A stretch of DNA of 64,000 bases from positions 4,237,810 to 4,301,809 of the forward strand of contig CM041197.1 of the NCBI GenBank assembly GCA_023078555.1. The letters are read 5' to 3'. This stretch comes from Ulva prolifera. Taxonomy: Eukaryota; Chlorophyta; Ulvophyceae; Ulvales; Ulvaceae. Below, piece by piece: positions 12,055 through 27,895 of this stretch; position 1 is the first letter of the stretch, and every line of letters begins with the position of its first letter. A model generated the notes under the pieces. It had not been told where the DNA came from, made no database searches, and saw only the letters and a list, made by a program, of their open reading frames with translations. Made by a program: the position numbers and the translations under genes.

Positions 12055-12383
12055 CGGGGGGGCGGGCACGCGCCCCTTGCGTTCATGAGCGGGAGCAAAC
12101 TCATGCGCGGGAGCAGCGACCTGGACACGCTGGCCGGCCCGGAGCCTTCCCGAGGGAGGGCCTTCCTGAGGAAGCAGGACTTGGCGCCATTTCGTCGGCC
12201 GGGCCTGCCGGGCAAGCCTTCTACTCTACGCTGCCGGGTGTCCTCCTTACCATATGCGGATGCCGCCCGGCACAAGCATGCTGGCCAATGCATGGGCGAC
12301 GCCAAGTATATCATGGCGGCACCGCCACACGTGTGGCATCGCGTGGGACTCCGCGTGGCGGCCGATGTGGCCCCCGCCTGCGA
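11763..12383 (-). CDS. Possible unidentified multi-exon gene or gene fragment
   Basis: Three GC-rich patches on the minus strand have edges like the splice sites of the genuine genes here. One starts after a TTTACTCGCAG acceptor near 12383 and ends at a GTGTGG donor. One ends at a GTGCCC donor near 12070, directly followed on the sense strand by a very long C tract. One ends at a GTGCGAG donor near 11763. The last patch can be read as ...REELAMVREAMDQDQD... or, in another frame, ...GRPWTKIKIGNSGCRDE..., and I cannot decide between them. No family is recognised and the joins are not phased, so this may be a decayed gene. The case rests on composition and splice-site grammar only. Confidence 0.3.
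12004..12061. repeat. Long interrupted G tract (about 56 G)
   Basis: G16-A-G34-C-G run on the plus strand, the longest homopolymer in the window. On the minus strand it is a C tract within 20 nt of a GTGCCC candidate donor. Confidence 0.9.
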
Positions 12384-12739
12384 GTAAATGCACAGTACAC
12401 GTGTATTATACTATAGTAGTGTACTATATAGAATATAGTATACGGTATACCGAATAACTGCACAGTGCATAACCGTATGCCATTACTTGGTGTTGCTGTT
12501 AAACAGGAACATGCCATGGTCTGCAAGCGGGTGGCAAAGATGTCGATGACCCAGATGCGTCATGATGACCTGGCGCGTGCCTCGCGCCTGGTCGCTTATT
12601 TCACCGGAATTCCCCGGAATGTTTCATTAATGGAGCAGCGCATGGAGCCGCGCTCCCGCAGCCTCACTGGGGGCATATGCACATGTATGTATGCATGCAT
12701 GGGGGCTGCGAACCCGGGTCGCTGCGGGGCCATTGTTGT

Positions 12740-13110
12740 GGGGTGAAACAACGCTGTGCCGCGCCTTGAGATGGCTGCCGCGGATGTCGGTGTTGCGCAT
12801 GCGTGCGACAGGTGCAGAGGCGAAGCGGGTGGACCCCGAATCCAAACTCATTAGAAGCGAAACCGCTTCCGGGATGAAGTGCCTGATCATGCAGCTCTCC
12901 GATACGACTCGGATTTGGTTTATAAATTTATAAAACAAATCGTGTCGGAGAGCTAATTTGCTTTGATGTGGAGCCGTCCCGTCACATGGCCTTGCGCCAG
13001 GCGCCCTTGCGGTTCTCTAGCCACCGGGGGGATGTGGCTGCCGCTAGCGGCTGCAGTTTCGAGGGCGGATCCATGCAGTGGGCGCTGCGCTGGTGCTCAG
13101 GCTGTCAGTA
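12740..13110. repeat. Second member of the dispersed repeat family
   Basis: Shares the CGCCTTGAGATGGCTGC block (about 12757), a GAAACCGCTTCCGGGA block, the GGGGGATGTGGCTGCCGCTA block (about 13029) and a GCAGTGGGCGCTGCG block with the copy at 10.3-10.7 kb, in the same order. It contains the hairpin at 12893-12954. Confidence 0.6.
12893..12954. repeat. Imperfect 62-bp palindrome with AT core
   Basis: AGCTCTCCGA...TCGGAGAGCT arms enclose TATAAATTTATAA. The arms differ at a few positions but pair over most of their length. Confidence 0.8.
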
Positions 13111-15475
13111 CAGCGGGATGATACCACCTATAGACAGCCATGCGAAGGGCTCAGACTCTAGCAGCGGTGGCACCGTGCCAGCAGCGTGACGGCAGTAGTG
13201 CAGAATGTGGTCGGCGACGCACCGGCTGGCAGGGAACAACAGCCTGATCGCCGGCCACGCCGTGTGCGTGTGTGTGTTACACGGATAAAGGCGGCGAGGC
13301 GGCGAGGCGAGCACCGCGGCTGTGCGTTTGAGCCGGGTATGCGTGGGGTTGATTGCGCGGTGGCGCTTACGGTCGTGCGGGGCATGCATGCATGCGCGCA
13401 CCTGAGTGCGGGTCCGCGTGGTGGCTGTGTCACTGGTAGCGCCGAGGTCGGGATCTGTCTCTGCTGGCGCATAACACACAGGGATGGCGTAGCATCGCTC
13501 TGCATCCCCGATTCTCAGCATGCCAGGGCATGCTGTTCGTGCACAGAGGGAGGTCGCTGTGTGCTTGTCAAGACAGGTGCGGGCCGCAGGAGGGTGTGCC
13601 ATGCCCACAACGAGAGCCACATCGGTTGACATCTACAATTCGGTCAGGCTCAGGACAGTTGCTGCACAAACACTGTCATCAGCACAGTGGGAGATGGAAA
13701 CACCCCATGCACGGGTTTTGCGTGCATTGCGTGGGTGAGCCGGGGGTGACTGCACGGGAGCGTCGGACCGTGCTGGGTGTGTTCTTTATTTGTTGCTGTT
13801 TTCGCGGTGCTGCCCGCCTTGCCTCCTCTATCCTTGAAACACACGGCCACACTACAACTGCGCCGTACTAGTGGTTGAGTGGGTGTGTTTGTCACCCCAT
13901 GCACGCAGCAATTGTGAGCAGCTGGTGCTCATCACCCATTTGTATGCCTGGCAGCGCCTGCCCGTGGGGGACTGGTGCTTGATCACCCCCTTTCCACACC
14001 CCACATGTAGCTGATCAATTCAGAGCAGTGTTGTGTTGATCATGCCTGCTGCCGTGCTGGTAACATCGTCCGAGTCGCATACGTGCGTCGGCCGAGGTTC
14101 CTGAGCATTCAGTTTGTAACATGAGCTCCTTGAGTGCCACCAGTGGTGCCCTCGTCCCTCATCTGCCTGGTGCCTGGTGTCATGAGACGATGACGCCGAG
14201 TAGTGTGCCGCATTGTATCGCAACACCTGCATCTCTTGCCCAGCCTCATGGTAGCTATTCTGATGATGGCTGTGAGATGATGACCTGACCCTTTGACTCA
14301 CATGTCGTACACGGTGAAGCTTGCGATCTAGAACTGTGTGTTTTACTTGACTTGTACACGCACGACTGTGCATCTAGACTGCTGCACGATCAGGGCTGCC
14401 GGGACTGTGACACCTGCGATGACCCCCACCACGACCTGGCGCGATGGCAACTACTGGCAGCGTTATATGTAGTGGACAGCCTTCTGACTTGCTTAAGTCG
14501 ACGCTCGGCGCATTGTGCACTGGGAATCTACGTGCAAGCGACATTCAACGTAGTCTCTATATCAGATGGGCCTGATGCAGAAATGGGCCGTGTATGTGTC
14601 AGCTTGGGAACAGACATTGCTTATTTGATCTTCCCGAGAGGAGCTTACGGCCAAACGGACGCTCAACAGCCGACGGGGCCGAGCTGGCTCTGCGAACGAA
14701 TTGCCTGAAAATATCCAGCCGCGCGTACTGCAAGCTATGACCTTCATCTACGATCGGAACGTAATACGTTCTCCCCAGGGCGTCTGGTGGTGGCATACTG
14801 AGATGTGCATATGAATATGGCAAGGTAGCGTAAGGAGAGAATGTCTTCGGCCTGAAAGCCACCTCCTGTGGACGAGCTCCCAGAGGATAGCAAACTGACA
14901 GACATGCATCCACTACACATTGCCGAGCTGGTGGTTATCAGCCATAGTGCAGGGCATGATCACTGTTGTGTGAGCCCGCAGCCATGACAACTACGTGCCA
15001 ACATGACCTCGCTATGTCAGTATATGCCTCGCACTGCCACCAGACTTCACCTGCGGCACGACACGCGACGACGTGACAGTGATCAGGCAGTTCAATTGCT
15101 TGAGGGTTGCTTCAGGATGCTACGCGGTTTCAGGTCTTCGACCGCGTCCAGTTCGAAGACAACACTGCCCTCGTTGCCTGTGCCGTTAGCGCCCCGATTG
15201 AGCGCAATAAAGTCCAAATGTGTCGATCGCGTGTCTCATAATGGCACATTTTGCTGTGCCGTGAGGTTGTGAAGTGGCCCCCATCTAATTTGTATGGCTT
15301 GACCGGCAGCAGTGCTGACATCGGAAAGGCTGGTGGAGACATTATCATTCCGGAATCCATCGGACACGGACATCTGAAACAGATATGGGAGATTCGACGG
15401 TATGATACAAACTTCTGCGGCGACATCGATTGAATCAGTCACGAAGCCAGAGACAAATGCTGTCGGAGTGTTCAG
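13111..15475. other. Intergenic region upstream of UDP-galactopyranose mutase
   Basis: No recognised gene. The first short exon of the mutase (start codon and a handful of residues) must lie here, because the exon at 15476 has no in-frame ATG and a TGA lies 15 codons upstream at 15431-15433. I could not pick it out among the many short ATG-to-GT possibilities. Confidence 0.45.
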
Positions 15476-18686
<3,211 letters not shown>

Positions 18687-20976
18687 GTGGCGCCAGCGAC
18701 CCGACATTGTTGTGGCCAGCCCGTGTGCAGATTCTTCTGCTTCGATTTTGGGTTCCTGGCCATCACACAGCGACCTGGTTCTAGGCGTCCATGCGTACAG
18801 CAACGCCGAGTAATTGAAGCAGGAGATACCGCCATGCCGAGTGCCTGGATGGTTGGATGCCAGGGGGGGCGGTCAAATCTGCTGTGCAGCGATTTGGGCG
18901 GCTCATGCGGAGACTCATTGGCGTATCTGCGCCCGGATCCGGAGCGTTCCATCGAAGCTGTGTAGCACATGGACGCGGGCGGTTTCGTCCGTGCTGCCGG
19001 GGGCGGCCTGCTGCATCGAGTATCCCGGCGACTGGAAGCGGCAGGGGGTGATGCGGATGTCGCGGCCGGGGCATGCACATGCCATATGTGACACATGCAT
19101 GCTTTCTGCTTTCTGGGAGGCAGTGCACCTTTGATGCTTCTCAGGCTGCGACAGCTGCGGCGAGCTAGTGCGAGAGAGTTCAGCAGTGCGGGGGGGAAGA
19201 CCATTCGGCGTCGCCGGGTGCCAGTTCTGAGCTGTCACATAGACCTGCTGTGTGCTACATAATGGCACAATGCCTCGTTCGTGGACATGCTGTATGGTCG
19301 TCTGAGCCATGCCATGTGCTGCGATCGCTGCCCTGCTTCCAGGCACGAGCACAGCATTCTTTGCACTTGTGGCTAATTCCCCAGATGTCCCCTTGCCTGA
19401 CCTCAGCCGCCTTGTGTGGGTTGGTGGGAGCAGTACCACTGACTGCATGTCGGCAGGCGTCAGTGGAGTTGTACGGCTGCCCGCCCCTGTGCTTGTGGAA
19501 GTTTCGCAGAGGCGCGGCCTGCAGCTGGTGCTTGCCTGATGAGCGTGCCGGGCTCTTATGCGCGGCCGATCTGCTTGACCTGCCTGCGTCTCTGCAGCAG
19601 GGTGTGCTGCTTGACTGAGCACGCTTGGAAAAATACCTCATTCTGTGATATCATATGTGTATGGAAAGCTCTTGCAGTAGTGGTATCACAAGTGCAGTGT
19701 TGCAATTGTTGAAGAGTGAATGTTTCTGACACAATAACACAGCTGTGGTCTTCTCTACCCGTGTTGTTAGAACACCCTTCGGCACCCGGACAGTCCCGGC
19801 AGGATGCCTATGCAGTGCATCGCATGCACCTTTTCACTGGGACTTTAGACAAACACATGAAGCATTCCATTACAGACATTTGGCTCGGCATGCCAAACGC
19901 ATGAGACTTTCACAATCCAGCATTTTCACTGGTACATACACGATTACATCTATGCACGCACTCCTGCATGAACTTAGACACACTGTCGTTGACCCTGACC
20001 TCAGTGCTGTGTCTACCACGACCTGTGCCGCCTGGAGCTGCGGCCACACCGTTGTGCCAACTTTACTGCCAGTTCACCCGCACTGGACTCTGGGTCATCT
20101 ATCTGGAGATAGAACTGAAAGCCTTAAGGATTCACAGGGAGAAGACTACAGCGAACATCTGGACCAACAGTTGTTGCAAGTGGATACACCTGATGCCTGG
20201 CTACGCGTCGGGTGCCTGAAGCCACTCCGTTCTCATCTTGACAACGTGCAAAACTCCTCTGATGATGGAATCGTCTCTGCCTGTTTCCAGTCGAAAACTG
20301 CAGCTGTGGTGTGGTCTACCTGCGGCTGAAGCTTCTACTCAAAGTAGCTGCTGACAGTGGCAACATGGGCCTGCACACCAGCAAGCAGTAGTAGTCAGCA
20401 TGCAGTGCTAGTGACTCAGTGCTACGATGCCGTTTCAAAGAAAACAGTTGACTTCGGCTACAGATGTGCCACTTCGCATCGCCTCTACGTATGCAGCAGC
20501 CTCACTGTCGCGAGTGCACCTGTGGCCATGCAGCCGAATACTGACTTGCCGAGCCTGGAAAAAGTGGACAAAGCATAGGATTCGAATTGCCACATGCAAA
20601 CATTTCTGCCGAGCATGCTCCGTTAACGTCCCAACAGGGCATTCTCTGGACGGCACCCTCGAGATCTCAGGCTGCAAAACCCTGCGGATCCCGGTTCGTG
20701 TCCAAACAGCAAATGCACTGTTTAATTTAAATGCCCATACCCAAACAGTATACCGTTTGCGTGAACACAAAGCACCCCTATTGACCGTACACTCATTCAT
20801 GCATATGTCAGCATCATAGACACCGCAGCCAGGGGTGTGGGGGCCCCCGGACGACACGCGGCGCGGCAGGTAGCACCGCAAATCGTCACTCATACGAGCG
20901 TGCACCTGCTCCTGAGCAGCTCTCGCTGTTCAAACACACACAGATCCTTAGGGATCCACAGGCAGTCAATGCACAC
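18687..20976. other. Gap between the mutase and beta-helix gene A
   Basis: No assigned gene. The 3' end of beta-helix gene A (minus strand) should fall here. A GC-rich patch at about 18965-19080 reads as ...DIRITPCRFQSPGYSMQQ... on the minus strand and could be a terminal exon, but it lacks a clear acceptor and its plus-strand frames are open too. The rest is AT/GC-balanced with no visible motif. Confidence 0.35.
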
Positions 20977-23900
20977 CTCATGTGCATCCACCACGGCCTG
21001 AAACATATCCTCCACATAGTCGAAGAAGAAGTCGTTGCTGGTGCCCTCCGGCTCCGTTGGAACCGCGGGCCCCCCTGGCCACTGCCACACCGTCATCTGC
21101 GGCATTGCGTAGGCTGTGGCCGGCAGAGGCCCCTTGGCGAGCGCGACGGTCTGGTCGCCCGCGGGCTGTCCGTACACGATGTTGTTCCCAAACGCCACGG
21201 CCTGTATGAACACGACAGACTGCTCTAGACTAATCGTCAGCTGTGACTGATTTGTACACAATCAGTAACTGAGGTCTCAAAAGTAAAATCCAGCAGATGG
21301 CAAGGTGCAACATGGTTGAGGGCGCAATTGAGGGATGGGGGGGGGGACACATCGACACGCGTCCGTGCATCACCGCACTCGCCCGTTCAGGAACGTTGAC
21401 CTGCGGGAGGCAGTTGCATGCAGTACCAGAAGTATGTAGGCGCCAAGCTGTACAAGGTCAGCTGCCTTGGGGGGGGGGGGGAGGGGGGGGGGGGGGGGGG
21501 GGGGGGGTTGGATTAGAATTAGCTAATTCTATAGGCGGGGCGCACGTAAAGCCAAAGAGTGGAGTTCGGGTAGGCGGCAATAGCAGAGGCCTCGATGACA
21601 GGGCCGCCCCTCGGTGGAAGCAGCTCCATGTCCAGGAAGGCGACGTCGTCAAGCACAGCCTTCGCACCAGCCCCCACCAGAATGCCTGGCGCCAGCTTGT
21701 GTGTGAACCCAACAAAGTCGGCCACTGCACGCGCACTCGCACAGCTTCAAGTTGTACCGTTGCCACGACGCGCTCTGCTTGCCCGGCACCTCGCAATCAG
21801 TCGCGTCGCTGTACATTTGCCGACAAAACGGCCACATGTCTCTGGCCATGGGTGCACATGTGTTTCAGAGGCCGCCGCGGTGCCAGCAGCTCTGACAATT
21901 GTCAGGATAACCTAAGCGATTGCTACCCTTCAGTGCCCAGACACTGCCCACACACGGACTCGACATCACAGCTGCTGCGCACTACAATGTACACAGAGCA
22001 GCACTTTTGTGTACGTGCTAGTGGTGTCCAATTGCAATGCCCAGTGAATTATATGCATTTCCCAGCAGGCGCAGAAAATCCCACAACGTGGCGATCCGTT
22101 GATCCGGCCGCTATACCACTAGAATGCCCACACACAACAAGACAAGCACAGCCAGGTCAGAAGTGTTTTCAGAGGGGCACCTTGGGCATGGAGCTCGGGG
22201 AAGCCGCCATCCGCCGTGTTGACTTCAATCGCCCTGCAGTTCCGGCCGCCGCCCTCAAACACCGAGTGACTGATCCACAGCTCACCGTCCGCCTGCACAC
22301 GTCAAACTTGAAGGCTTTGCATCGTTGCAGGACAGAGACGATCAGCACCAGAGGCGGGTTGTTGGGCCCAATCACATAAAACAATTATAATTGTTCAGGT
22401 ATGTTTTCTGGATGGCAGCCCCAACAATATTTGCCAGGCGACACACACTCAGGCTGGCCTGCACACACAATGGATTGGGTACAACAGCCATCGGTTCTAG
22501 TGCGCTGGAGGGGGTCAGGCGAGGAAGCAAATAGATCATGTTGGTTGCATGCTTATGCACGTACTCATATGAGTCATGCATGGTCAAGGTGTGGCCACGG
22601 GTGGCGGAGCGCACGTGGAGCAGAAGGGTCGAGTCGGCGCTGCCTGGGGGCGGCGCAGCCTTGACGTGCAGCCCCTCCAGCAGCAGCCCGGTGCCGCGGG
22701 GCCCCGCGCTGGCGGGAATCTCGATAAAGCCTCCCTCCACCAGCACCGCACACGCGAACGGCGGCGAGGAGGCCGCAAGGCCGAACTCCGGCGGTGCGGG
22801 GCCCTCATTGCAGCGCCCCTGCGCAAGCCAAGTGCAGCGTGACCAGGCAGTTCCGAAGAGTCTTGGCAAGTTGAAGCCACCCATTTGAATATGTGTTCTG
22901 CAGCTGAGTGGCAGCCGAGTGGGGGACGAGAGTGGCACGCGGGCCGGCAGTTCTGGCAGTACCGCATGTATGTGCCAATGGCCGCTGGCAACGCACACTA
23001 ATCACATGTGCAGCTTCGCAGTCCCACGTGATCAACTTATATATACAGAAACAAGACGTAATATAAAGAAACGGTCACCCCCCCTCCAGCTCCGGCAGGC
23101 CTCGTGAGACACGCTGCCGCACACTCGACGGGCCGTCGATGTTCCTACCATGGTTGTCATGCTTGGTAGTCCCATCGTATGCATGCAATGGATGCATGTG
23201 ACGGCGGCGCACCACAATGGACACGGTCCCGCTCTGCACACTCCCCACCGCGTATGACGACCCCCGCATGTCAAGGTGAGCTATAATCTCTATGTGCTTC
23301 ACCCCGTCCTCCAGCACCTCCTGGAACTCCTCCGGCGTCGCAACGTACGCAAACTCGTAGAAGCGCTGTATGTCCTCCGCGTCGTACTCGTACGACGGGA
23401 CGGCAGAGATGTCCGCTTCGGGGACGGCCATGACGAGGCCGGGCTCGTAGTATGTCTCCTCAGGGTTGCCACCGCCGCCGCCGTCCTCCTCGTGCTCGAA
23501 CTCGTCGCCTTGATTCCACCGTTCGCTCCGCCAGTAGCAGTCGTAGACCTTCATGTGGCTGCGGCAGTGGCCGACGCCGCTGCGGCTCTGCGGGAAGCGG
23601 CAATTGTTACACACCGGCAGAAACCTGCGGCACCTGCATGCGGCCAACAGCACGCCATGAGATATTATAAGTGCATCGTCGCACTCATATGCAGGGCTCC
23701 GGAACGGCGTGATCTGGTCTGCATCTGACACAGGCAGGAGTCCCTCGCCAATGGCGGCCGACCGGGCAATCGAGTCCCTCGCCAGCTCACTAGCTGCACA
23801 CCAAGCGCCATGCTGTGGCGTAGATCTGCAACCACAGCCCAAGCGGCACCTGCAGCTGCGCCTCACCGCCACCCAGGAAGCAGTTCTCAGCTCCAGGTGC

Positions 23901-24820
23901 ACCACGTGCCAGCTCAGAGCTGTAGAAGACCGCAGCAGCAGGCACCGCTTCATGCACACTGGCCCCTCATAGCCACCGCCGACACGCCAGTACACTAGAA
24001 CTGTATCCCCTTCTACTAGTACTGTAGCTCCTGGCACTGATAGCACTGATACGTACTGCTATAGCAGGTCAACGACAATGCTACTGTTCCACAACTTGAA
24101 TTCTTACTTACTTGAATTCTTACTTAAGTGCAGGCTCAGCAAGTTTAAAGTTGCTATACAATCGTTGTGTGACATGCATGCTGTAGCGCTACAGGAAAAT
24201 CGGCTGCCCGTATACTATAGGTGGGGTAGAGTGCACCTTATGAGGTTGGGGCTGTCTGCGTGAGGACCGTTCTGCCCTTAATTGCATTACAGGCTGTGTC
24301 CGCTCCTTAGCTCGGGGGGCAGTTTTTGCCCCGAGGCTGCCTCCACACCATAGGGATCATGTCAGGGGCTAGCCCTGCTGCGGGGTATAGAAAGTCAACG
24401 CCAATAATACTTCTCCACTAGTGCAGGCTTAGCAACTTTGATATACAACATGAATGCTGCAGCCCTGCCGAAGGCAGCCCCGCACCTCTTCTGTCCATGG
24501 CAGCCATGCAGCAGCTTCCGGCGGCTGGCTCCTCCAGAGCCGACGCTGTGCGCCTGCTGCAGTGCCACCGCATCTGCGGGGCCATCATGGCCGTCCGCAT
24601 ATGCATGCAGACCGCTGCCAGTGTCATCCGCCGACGCAACTTGAAGGATCCTGTGGCCCATCGGAGAGGCTTGAGAGGTGGCGAACGCGGTGCCGGGGGT
24701 GGCCGCGTGGGTGAGTGTGGCTGCCATGGCCAGCACCGCACCATGCGCAGCCACGAGCATCGTGGCGGCCACGCTAATTATAAAGGCTTGCGGGAGAGCT
24801 GCTGTGCCACTGGGCTGCAT
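20977..24820 (-). CDS. Secreted beta-helix (pectin-lyase-like) protein A, 3' end unresolved
   Basis: Exons in transcript order: 24820-24486, 23633-23213, 22818-22615, 22292-22181, 21724-21546, 21201-20977, giving 492 codons in one frame. Residues 1-40 are a hydrophobic signal peptide (QAFIISVAATMLVAA...). Residues about 103-145 hold LLHGCHG and a Cys/His motif (C-x6-C-x2-CRFP-x7-GHC). Then comes an acidic linker (EFEHEEDGGGGG). From about residue 195, VATPEEFQEVLEDGVKHIEI opens a repetitive region with short strands and turns (GLLLEGLHV, LWISHSVFEGGGRNCRAIEV, AVLDDVAFLDMEL, VAFGNNIVYGQPAGDQ), the pattern of a right-handed parallel beta-helix. No enzymatic residues can be named, so a carbohydrate-binding or cell-surface role is inference. 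Every intron position and most exon lengths match gene B. After CAT GAG at 20977 a GTGTGC donor sits exactly where B has one, so further exons are expected. If unspliced, the frame stops at 20890. Introns 3 and 4 contain MITE remnants. Confidence 0.75.
21469..21507. repeat. G tract in intron 5 of gene A
   Basis: G13-A-G25 on the plus strand. On the sense strand this is a C tract about 40 nt after the GTGCGC donor at 21545. Confidence 0.9.
22098..22131. repeat. Fragment of the palindromic MITE in intron 4 of gene A
   Basis: GGCCGCTATACCACTAGA matches one arm of the 30704-30813 palindrome (GGCCGCTATACCACTGGA) with one difference. Confidence 0.6.
22357..22450 (+). mobile_element. hAT-like MITE, 94-bp class, degenerate, in intron 3 of gene A
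   Basis: Shares GTTGGGCC-ATCACATA(A/G)AACAATT and the GG(A/G)TGGCAG block with the intact 102-bp copies and ends in a worn GCGACACACACTC. It has the same 94-bp length as the copies at 46490 and 54979. Confidence 0.6.
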
Positions 24821-25143
24821 GTCTGCACCGTTGTTGCCTCAGGGAGGAGGGCGCTCAGCTGACACTTGCGCACGTTCCCCTGCAGGCTGTACGAGTCTCG
24901 GAGCCTGCACTGTGGCACGCGCCAGGCAGCTGCAGATCATGATCATACACTGCGCGGTCTCCGGAAGAGCGCTCTCCTAGAAGCAGCAGATGATGCGGTG
25001 CTGCATGGTCCCTGTGCCACCCTGTGTCTATGGCATACTATACTGGCAGGAGCTACAGGCGGCACGTGCACCGACTGTGGCTGGGGGGTGTGTTGACGGC
25101 CTCCGCAGCTGCAGGGCAGCGTGTGCAAGTGCCTACGGTATAG
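24821..25143. promoter_or_regulatory. Upstream region of gene A
   Basis: About 320 bp between the start codon of gene A and the nearest MITE. The promoter must be here or just beyond, but no defensible TATA box or binding site is visible. Confidence 0.3.
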
Positions 25144-25245
25144 CAGTGTCGGGTCATCGGGCCCGATCACATAGAACAATTCCGAATATTCTGATCTAAT
25201 TTCGGGGTGGCAGTCCTGGAAATGCTGCAAAGCGACCCAACACTG
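25144..25245 (+). mobile_element. hAT-like MITE, 102-bp class
   Basis: Begins CAGTGTCGGGTC and ends GACCCAACACTG. It is 102 bp long, flanked by CGGTATAG and CCGTACAG (6 of 8 matching), as expected for an aged 8-bp target-site duplication. It lies about 320 bp upstream of gene A. Confidence 0.8.
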
Positions 25246-25350
25246 CCGTACAGGCGCATGCATGCACACAATCGAGCGGGTGTGGCTGCTTTCCGTTGCA
25301 CAGGGACCTGTGTCAGCCCTGCCCACGCCGGCGCTCAAGGTCAACACGTA

Positions 25351-25380
25351 GTGTCCACGTAGCTACAGCTACGTGGACAC
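25351..25380. repeat. 30-bp palindrome
   Basis: GTGTCCACGTAGCT-AC-AGCTACGTGGACAC: 14-bp perfect arms around a 2-bp centre. Confidence 0.95.
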
Positions 25381-26329
25381 GGGTGGTGTACAGGGTATTG
25401 TACACGTGGAACTGGGCATAGCAGATGCCGAAGCAGCCTGCAGCTGGTTGAGCTGAGGCATGCGCTGATGCGTCCAGTGACAGACTGGCTGCCACAGCTG
25501 CAGTCCCAGAAGAGTGAACAGGCACAGGCGAACACGTGTGGTGCACCACAGAAGGAGTCTCAGCTGGCTGGGCCACATCACGCAGCCCACGGCCAGGACG
25601 TCGCATCAGCGACCTGCATCTGTCAGAGTTTGAGGGGCGAGCGCATGCGGCATGCCCTATCATGATGCACATGCATTGTTCCCGGCGAGACCTGACCCTG
25701 CGACTCTCATCATTTGCATGCATCATGCCATATGGATATCGTGCTTGATCAATCGAGGCCTTTGCTACTTATGCCCTTAGTGGCCCTTAGTAGGTTCAGG
25801 ACACCACATTGTATGCATACCCAAATTGCCTCAGAATTGTGAATGGTGTGATGTATCACATCCGTGATCATTGTTTAAACTGATTAATGGATGTGTGTTT
25901 TCGAGCTGCTTCTTGTTTTGTACAGTTCGAACTGCACATTTACGAGCCGTTGCCCTTGTAACACACTCATGATGGCAGGTTTTAAAAGGATGCCTATGCA
26001 CCCACAAGTGATGTACAATGGCAGGGACCGACTCGGGTCGGACCCCAGGTGTCCCAGGTGCGCAGAGCCCGAGCAGCTGCAGCAGATCTGCAGATCTGCC
26101 CTTGAGCATGCATGCAATGACACAGCATGACCGAATTATTTCGGGGGACTTGAACGCTTGGGGTGCCCCATGGCCTTTAAAGCTCATGTGTGCACACATG
26201 ACCCCCAATTTCAAAGACCAATCGACTGCCCCTCGCAACACCACGCCTCACGTGTGCAAACAGCAATTGTTGACTGCAATCCCTGCCTGTCCAAATTTGT
26301 CGTGCAACAAACCTACTTCAAGTTGGATC

Positions 26330-26330
<1 letters not shown>

Positions 26331-26363
<33 letters not shown>
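26331..26363. repeat. C33 homopolymer tract
   Basis: 33 consecutive C on the plus strand, not in a recognised gene. In this window C tracts on the sense strand mark the start of introns, so an unrecognised plus-strand transcript is conceivable. Confidence 0.9.
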
Positions 26364-27399
26364 TTCACACGTGCGTCTCTTAAAACAATTGTTGTTCGAA
26401 GGAATGCGCTCGCGACATCCGCAGTGTCATAGCAGAGGAATCCGTTGCAAACAAACCCAGCACACGAACCTTGCACACCCGCTGATGCGGCCGCATCTGT
26501 TGCAGGTGAGAGCTAGCGTTCACAATCGGCGCTGAAGTTCTTGGTGTGAAGAAATGTGGCTGAACAACTGGGAGTTTCGCTGCATCAGCGGCTGAGCACA
26601 GCGCTGTCGGTTCGATCTGGAGGTGAACGATCCCTCATGAGTCATGAGTCGCGATCGTGACGGATCGATCTTCATGCCGTGAACATGACCCTTCATGCGG
26701 CAGGCCCGAGCGCGAAGCTGGCGCACCCTGCGTTGCTACTTGAAGACGACGCCGCCGCGGTTTCAGTGTTTGTTTTCTCCCGTTCACTCTTTTGTAATAC
26801 TTGAAGACGACGCCGCCTTGCCACACCGCCGGCATGCGGACATGCACACTTCTGGGAGTTTCTCACCGCAAAGGAGGTCGTTGCTACGTAGTTCACGAAC
26901 AGCTACTGGCTACTGACGGGTCGACGTTTATTCTGCGACGATGTCAGTCTATTGGGGGACGGCGTACCGATTCGCGACGTCGAAAGCGCAGATGAATCGC
27001 AGATCGCGTGTTGAGCCCGTTAACGTTCACGCTCTCGTTACAAAAGAGTGAACGGGAGAAAACAAACACTGAAACCGAATCTCATCCGAATCAACTTCAA
27101 CACGTTCCCGCTCTCGTGTTTCGGGGGCAGACGGCGACGGTGCTCCTTGATGCGGTACTGTTGAATTGTTACAAAAGAGTGAACGGGAGAAAACAAACGC
27201 TGTTGACTTGAATGAATACCTGTCCTGTTCTAGTCTCGAAGGAGCTCGGGCTTTATCTTGTAGGCAGCCTTCCATGCGGATCAATTGTTGAAGTTTCAGT
27301 GTTTGTTTTCTCCCGTTCACTCTTTTGTAAATTTACATTGTCGCAGCGTGCACCATCGCCACTTCCGTATTACAAAAGAGTATATTACAAAAGAGTGAA

Positions 27400-27765
27400 C
27401 GGGAGAAAACATACCAAAAGAGTGAACGGGAGAAAACAAAGACTGAAAACGGATCTGATCCGAATCAACATCAACATACAAGCCCACATACACAAAAGAG
27501 CACTACAACCACACTCACACCTCAGGCAGGATCGCGTCCTCCAGGCCCGCATCATACCGCAACCCCTGCTCCCGAAAGATGACAAGCCCAGACTTCCGAT
27601 ACATGTCGGCATTGTCACGCTACAACGACACTGACAACACCCGCAGCGCCCATTGGACAAACGCGCCTTTGGAGATGCGCCCATGGCAGTGCACTAGCAG
27701 TGGCCACATCGCCCAACTGACCGACGAACCTCACGGCAGCCGTTCCCATGAAGCCACAGGATTGA
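27400..27765 (-). mobile_element. Half copy of the 362-bp inverted-repeat element plus adjoining repeat
   Basis: From the 37-bp repeat copies at 27400 the sequence continues into CACACTCACACCTCAG, then GGCAGGATCGCGTCCTCCAG and the rest of the 70-bp arm, ending GATGACAAGCC near 27590. It then continues through the same unique flank (CAGACTTCC...) found beyond the arm at 10725, on to about 27765. It is therefore an inverted copy of 10565-10900, with the opposite arm missing. Confidence 0.75.
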
Positions 27766-27895
27766 GAATTCCGACATTCGACGACTCGCCGATTTCGAAT
27801 TCCGACGATCCGCCGATTCCGAATTCCCACGACGAATCCGAATTCCGACGACTCGAATCGTCGACTCGGATTCGACGATTCGCCACTTCGTGGGT
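27766..27895. repeat. Degenerate short-period array rich in TTCGA/TCCGACGA
   Basis: About 130 bp built from variants of ATTCCGACGA and ATTCGACGATTCG, with internal palindromes such as CGACTCGAATCGTCGACTCG. The array is very different in composition from its neighbours. Confidence 0.8.

Larger units (their letters stand above)
25246..26760. other. Intergenic, repeat-poor stretch
   Basis: No recognised gene. It holds the 30-bp palindrome at 25351-25380 and the C33 tract at 26331-26363. Short frames on both strands show no domain. Confidence 0.4.
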
